Shown here piece by piece: positions 6,984 to 7,962 of a stretch of DNA of 7,962 nucleotides. How positions within the stretch are numbered: position 1 is the stretch's first letter; each line of letters begins with the position of its first letter. The DNA is taken from the NCBI GenBank assembly GCA_027052485.1, contig JALUFA010000214.1, positions 1-7,962 of the forward strand, in the 5' to 3' direction. The notes beneath the pieces are model-generated. The model was not told the origin of the DNA and made no database searches. It saw nothing but the letters and a program-made list of their open reading frames with translations. Position numbers and translations under genes: made by a program. The DNA comes from Hydrogenothermaceae bacterium (GTDB lineage Bacteria > Aquificota > Aquificia > Aquificales > Hydrogenothermaceae).

Positions 6984-7282
6984 ATCTCAACCGCCTGACT
7001 GTATATAAGGTCGGTAAATGGGTTTTCTTCAGGGTTTTTTGATACTACAAGGTCTATCTTTCTGTCTCCTAGTGCTACTAGCAGTTTAGCCTTTATCTTT
7101 AACTCCTGCTCTAAAGAGATTTTCGGAGATACGACGAGTATATCAATATCCCCACCTTTTTTTGACAAATCGGTTCTACTACCGTATATGTATACACGTG
7201 CTTCTTTGTCAAAACTTTGAATAATGTCTTTTATTGCCTTTATCTCTTCCTCTTTAAGCCTTACTCTTTGCAAGCTCTTCAA
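6980..7282 (-). CDS. mntA: MNT-type nucleotidyltransferase antitoxin, partner of HepT
   Basis: Minimal nucleotidyltransferase of the polymerase-beta superfamily, about 100 residues, as usual for this family. Its known role is to AMPylate the Tyr in the HEPN toxin motif and so block the ribonuclease. The glycine-serine loop and first two metal-binding aspartates are visible as GSRTDLSKKGGDID (Gly34, Ser35, Asp45, Asp47), and the third aspartate is probably Asp77 in KIDLVV. The spacing is GS-x9-DxD, one residue shorter than the GS-x10-DxD quoted for characterised antitoxins. No ATG or GTG is available near the N-terminus. The start is either TTG 7282-7280, with GGAGG 12 bases upstream, or TTG 7273-7271; I give the longer form. 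Either way it starts inside the alaS 3' end (29 or 20 bases of overlap). The toxin TTG overlaps its stop, giving the antitoxin-first order expected for safe co-expression. Confidence 0.87.
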   Translation of the reverse strand: MKSLQRVRLKEEEIKAIKDIIQSFDKEARVYIYGSRTDLSKKGGDIDILVVSPKISLEQELKIKAKLLVALGDRKIDLVVSKNPEENPFTDLIYSQAVEI

Positions 7283-7962
7283 ACGTTTTAAAAGCCTCCG
7301 TTAGTTTGTTTACTTCTGTTCCTCCTCCCTGTGCCATATCTGGTCTTCCGCCTCCTTTTCCTCCAAGTATAGGGGCAACCTGTCTAACGATATCTCCAGC
7401 CTTTATCTTACCTGTTAAATCTTTAGATACGGCTACTATGAAGTTTACTTTACCTTTTTCTTTGTCCTTTGTTGCAAGCATCACAACAGATGAACCAAGT
7501 TTTGCTCTAGCAACATCGGCAAGGTCTCTAAGCTCATTTGGCTTTAGGTTTTCAATCTCTCCGTAGGCAACTTTGTATCCATCAGCATCAACAGTAGTTA
7601 GTAAGTCTGTTATTCTGTCTACAATAGACTTTTTCTTTATGCTTTCTAACTCTCTTTCTTTTTCCTTTAGTTTTGTTTGTAGCTGTTTTACTTTATCAAC
7701 CAGCTCATCTTCCTTTGCAGTAAGTAGCTGGGAGAGTTCTTTTATTAAAAAGTGTTCTTTTAATCCTTTTTCTACAGCCTTTCTTCCTGCCACAGCTTCA
7801 ATTCTTCTAGTTCCAGAAGAGATTGCATTTTCAGATATTATCTTAAAGTAGCCAATGTCTCCCGTTCTTGATACGTGGGTTCCGCCGCACAACTCTTTAG
7901 ATATTCCAGCAGATATAACCCTTACCGTATCTCCGTACTTTTCATCAAAGATAGCCATTGCT
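7254..7962 (-). CDS. alaS: Alanyl-tRNA synthetase, C-terminal part only
   Basis: The last 235 or so residues of alanyl-tRNA synthetase, which charges tRNA-Ala and clears mischarged Ser/Gly. The frame runs out of the right edge, so the catalytic and most of the editing domain are outside. Counting from the Met encoded at 7958, visible parts are: the end of the editing domain with the zinc-binding motif ELCGGTH (Cys24, His28) and GTRRIEAVAG (49-58); a coiled-coil linker rich in Lys/Glu (about 78-112); and the C-terminal C-Ala domain with glycine-rich LGGKGGGRPDMAQGGG (198-213). The ATG at 7958 is not the start: the normal enzyme is about 870 residues, the upstream codon (Ala) stays in frame, and the AMAIFDEKYGD context is internal in this family. 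The stop lies 29 bases inside the antitoxin reading frame, implying read-through transcription from alaS into the toxin-antitoxin pair. Confidence 0.96.
   Translation of the reverse strand, partial: AMAIFDEKYGDTVRVISAGISKELCGGTHVSRTGDIGYFKIISENAISSGTRRIEAVAGRKAVEKGLKEHFLIKELSQLLTAKEDELVDKVKQLQTKLKEKERELESIKKKSIVDRITDLLTTVDADGYKVAYGEIENLKPNELRDLADVARAKLGSSVVMLATKDKEKGKVNFIVAVSKDLTGKIKAGDIVRQVAPILGGKGGGRPDMAQGGGTEVNKLTEAFKTFEELAKSKA
7295..7299 (-). promoter_or_regulatory. Possible ribosome binding site of the antitoxin gene, inside alaS
   Basis: GGAGG lies within the last codons of alaS, 12 bases before TTG 7282. The spacing is longer than ideal. It is the only strong Shine-Dalgarno-like sequence near either candidate TTG, and it favours the longer antitoxin form. 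Confidence 0.4.

Larger units (their letters stand above)
1..7962 (-). other. Nine-gene head-to-tail run, probably one transcription unit
   Basis: All genes read leftward. Their junctions, in order from alaS, are overlaps of 29 and 4 bases, a 10-base gap, a 1-base overlap, a 5-base gap, a 4-base overlap, a 1-base gap and a 17-base overlap. No gap could hold a promoter or a stem-loop terminator, so transcription must enter from beyond the right edge or from promoters inside genes. No stretch over 10 bases lacks a gene. Confidence 0.75.

Noticed and set aside
7306..7851. Plus-strand open frames opposite alaS
   Set aside because: The minus strand encodes a clear C-Ala domain and CGGTH motif. 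The plus-strand products are Ser-rich shadows.
7254..7958. A free-standing 234-residue protein starting at ATG 7958
   Set aside because: The frame continues upstream to the window edge and the Met lies in a conserved internal segment of AlaS, so this is the 3' part of a longer gene cut by the window.

Overview
The window is a densely coding stretch of a Gram-negative, low-GC bacterial chromosome. Nine genes all read on the minus strand and cover practically every base. Both end genes are cut by the window edges. Lipopolysaccharide heptosyltransferase and acetyl-CoA carboxylase genes point to a bacterium with an outer membrane. Lys/Glu-rich proteins, AT-rich DNA, frequent TTG starts and very tight gene packing suggest a thermophile, perhaps of the Aquificota (Hydrogenothermaceae-like). 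That placement is an impression from composition and gene content, not a demonstrated match.

In the direction of transcription (right to left) the order is: alaS 3' part (alanyl-tRNA synthetase), an MNT-type nucleotidyltransferase antitoxin, a HepT/HEPN toxin, rpsA (six-domain ribosomal protein S1), a Na+/Ca2+ exchanger-family transporter, accA (carboxyltransferase alpha subunit), a small unknown protein with two membrane segments, a GT9 heptosyltransferase (waaF-like), and an Upf1/IGHMBP2-like superfamily 1 helicase whose C-terminus lies outside the window. Neighbouring genes overlap by 1 to 29 bases or are separated by at most 10 bases. No intergenic stretch could hold an obvious promoter or terminator, so the whole run looks like one transcription unit with extensive translational coupling.

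Functionally the run mixes translation (alaS, rpsA), fatty acid and LPS synthesis (accA, heptosyltransferase), ion transport and nucleic acid unwinding. The accessory element is the HepT/MNT (type VII) toxin-antitoxin pair wedged between two translation genes. The antitoxin gene starts inside the 3' end of alaS. The toxin starts on a 4-base overlap with the antitoxin. The Shine-Dalgarno sequence of rpsA covers the toxin stop codon. Both proteins keep their signature residues. The toxin gene is visibly more AT-rich than its neighbours, consistent with later acquisition. HepT/MNT is a known family; its placement inside a housekeeping operon is the most notable feature here. I found no RNA gene, CRISPR array, insertion sequence or convincing repeat.
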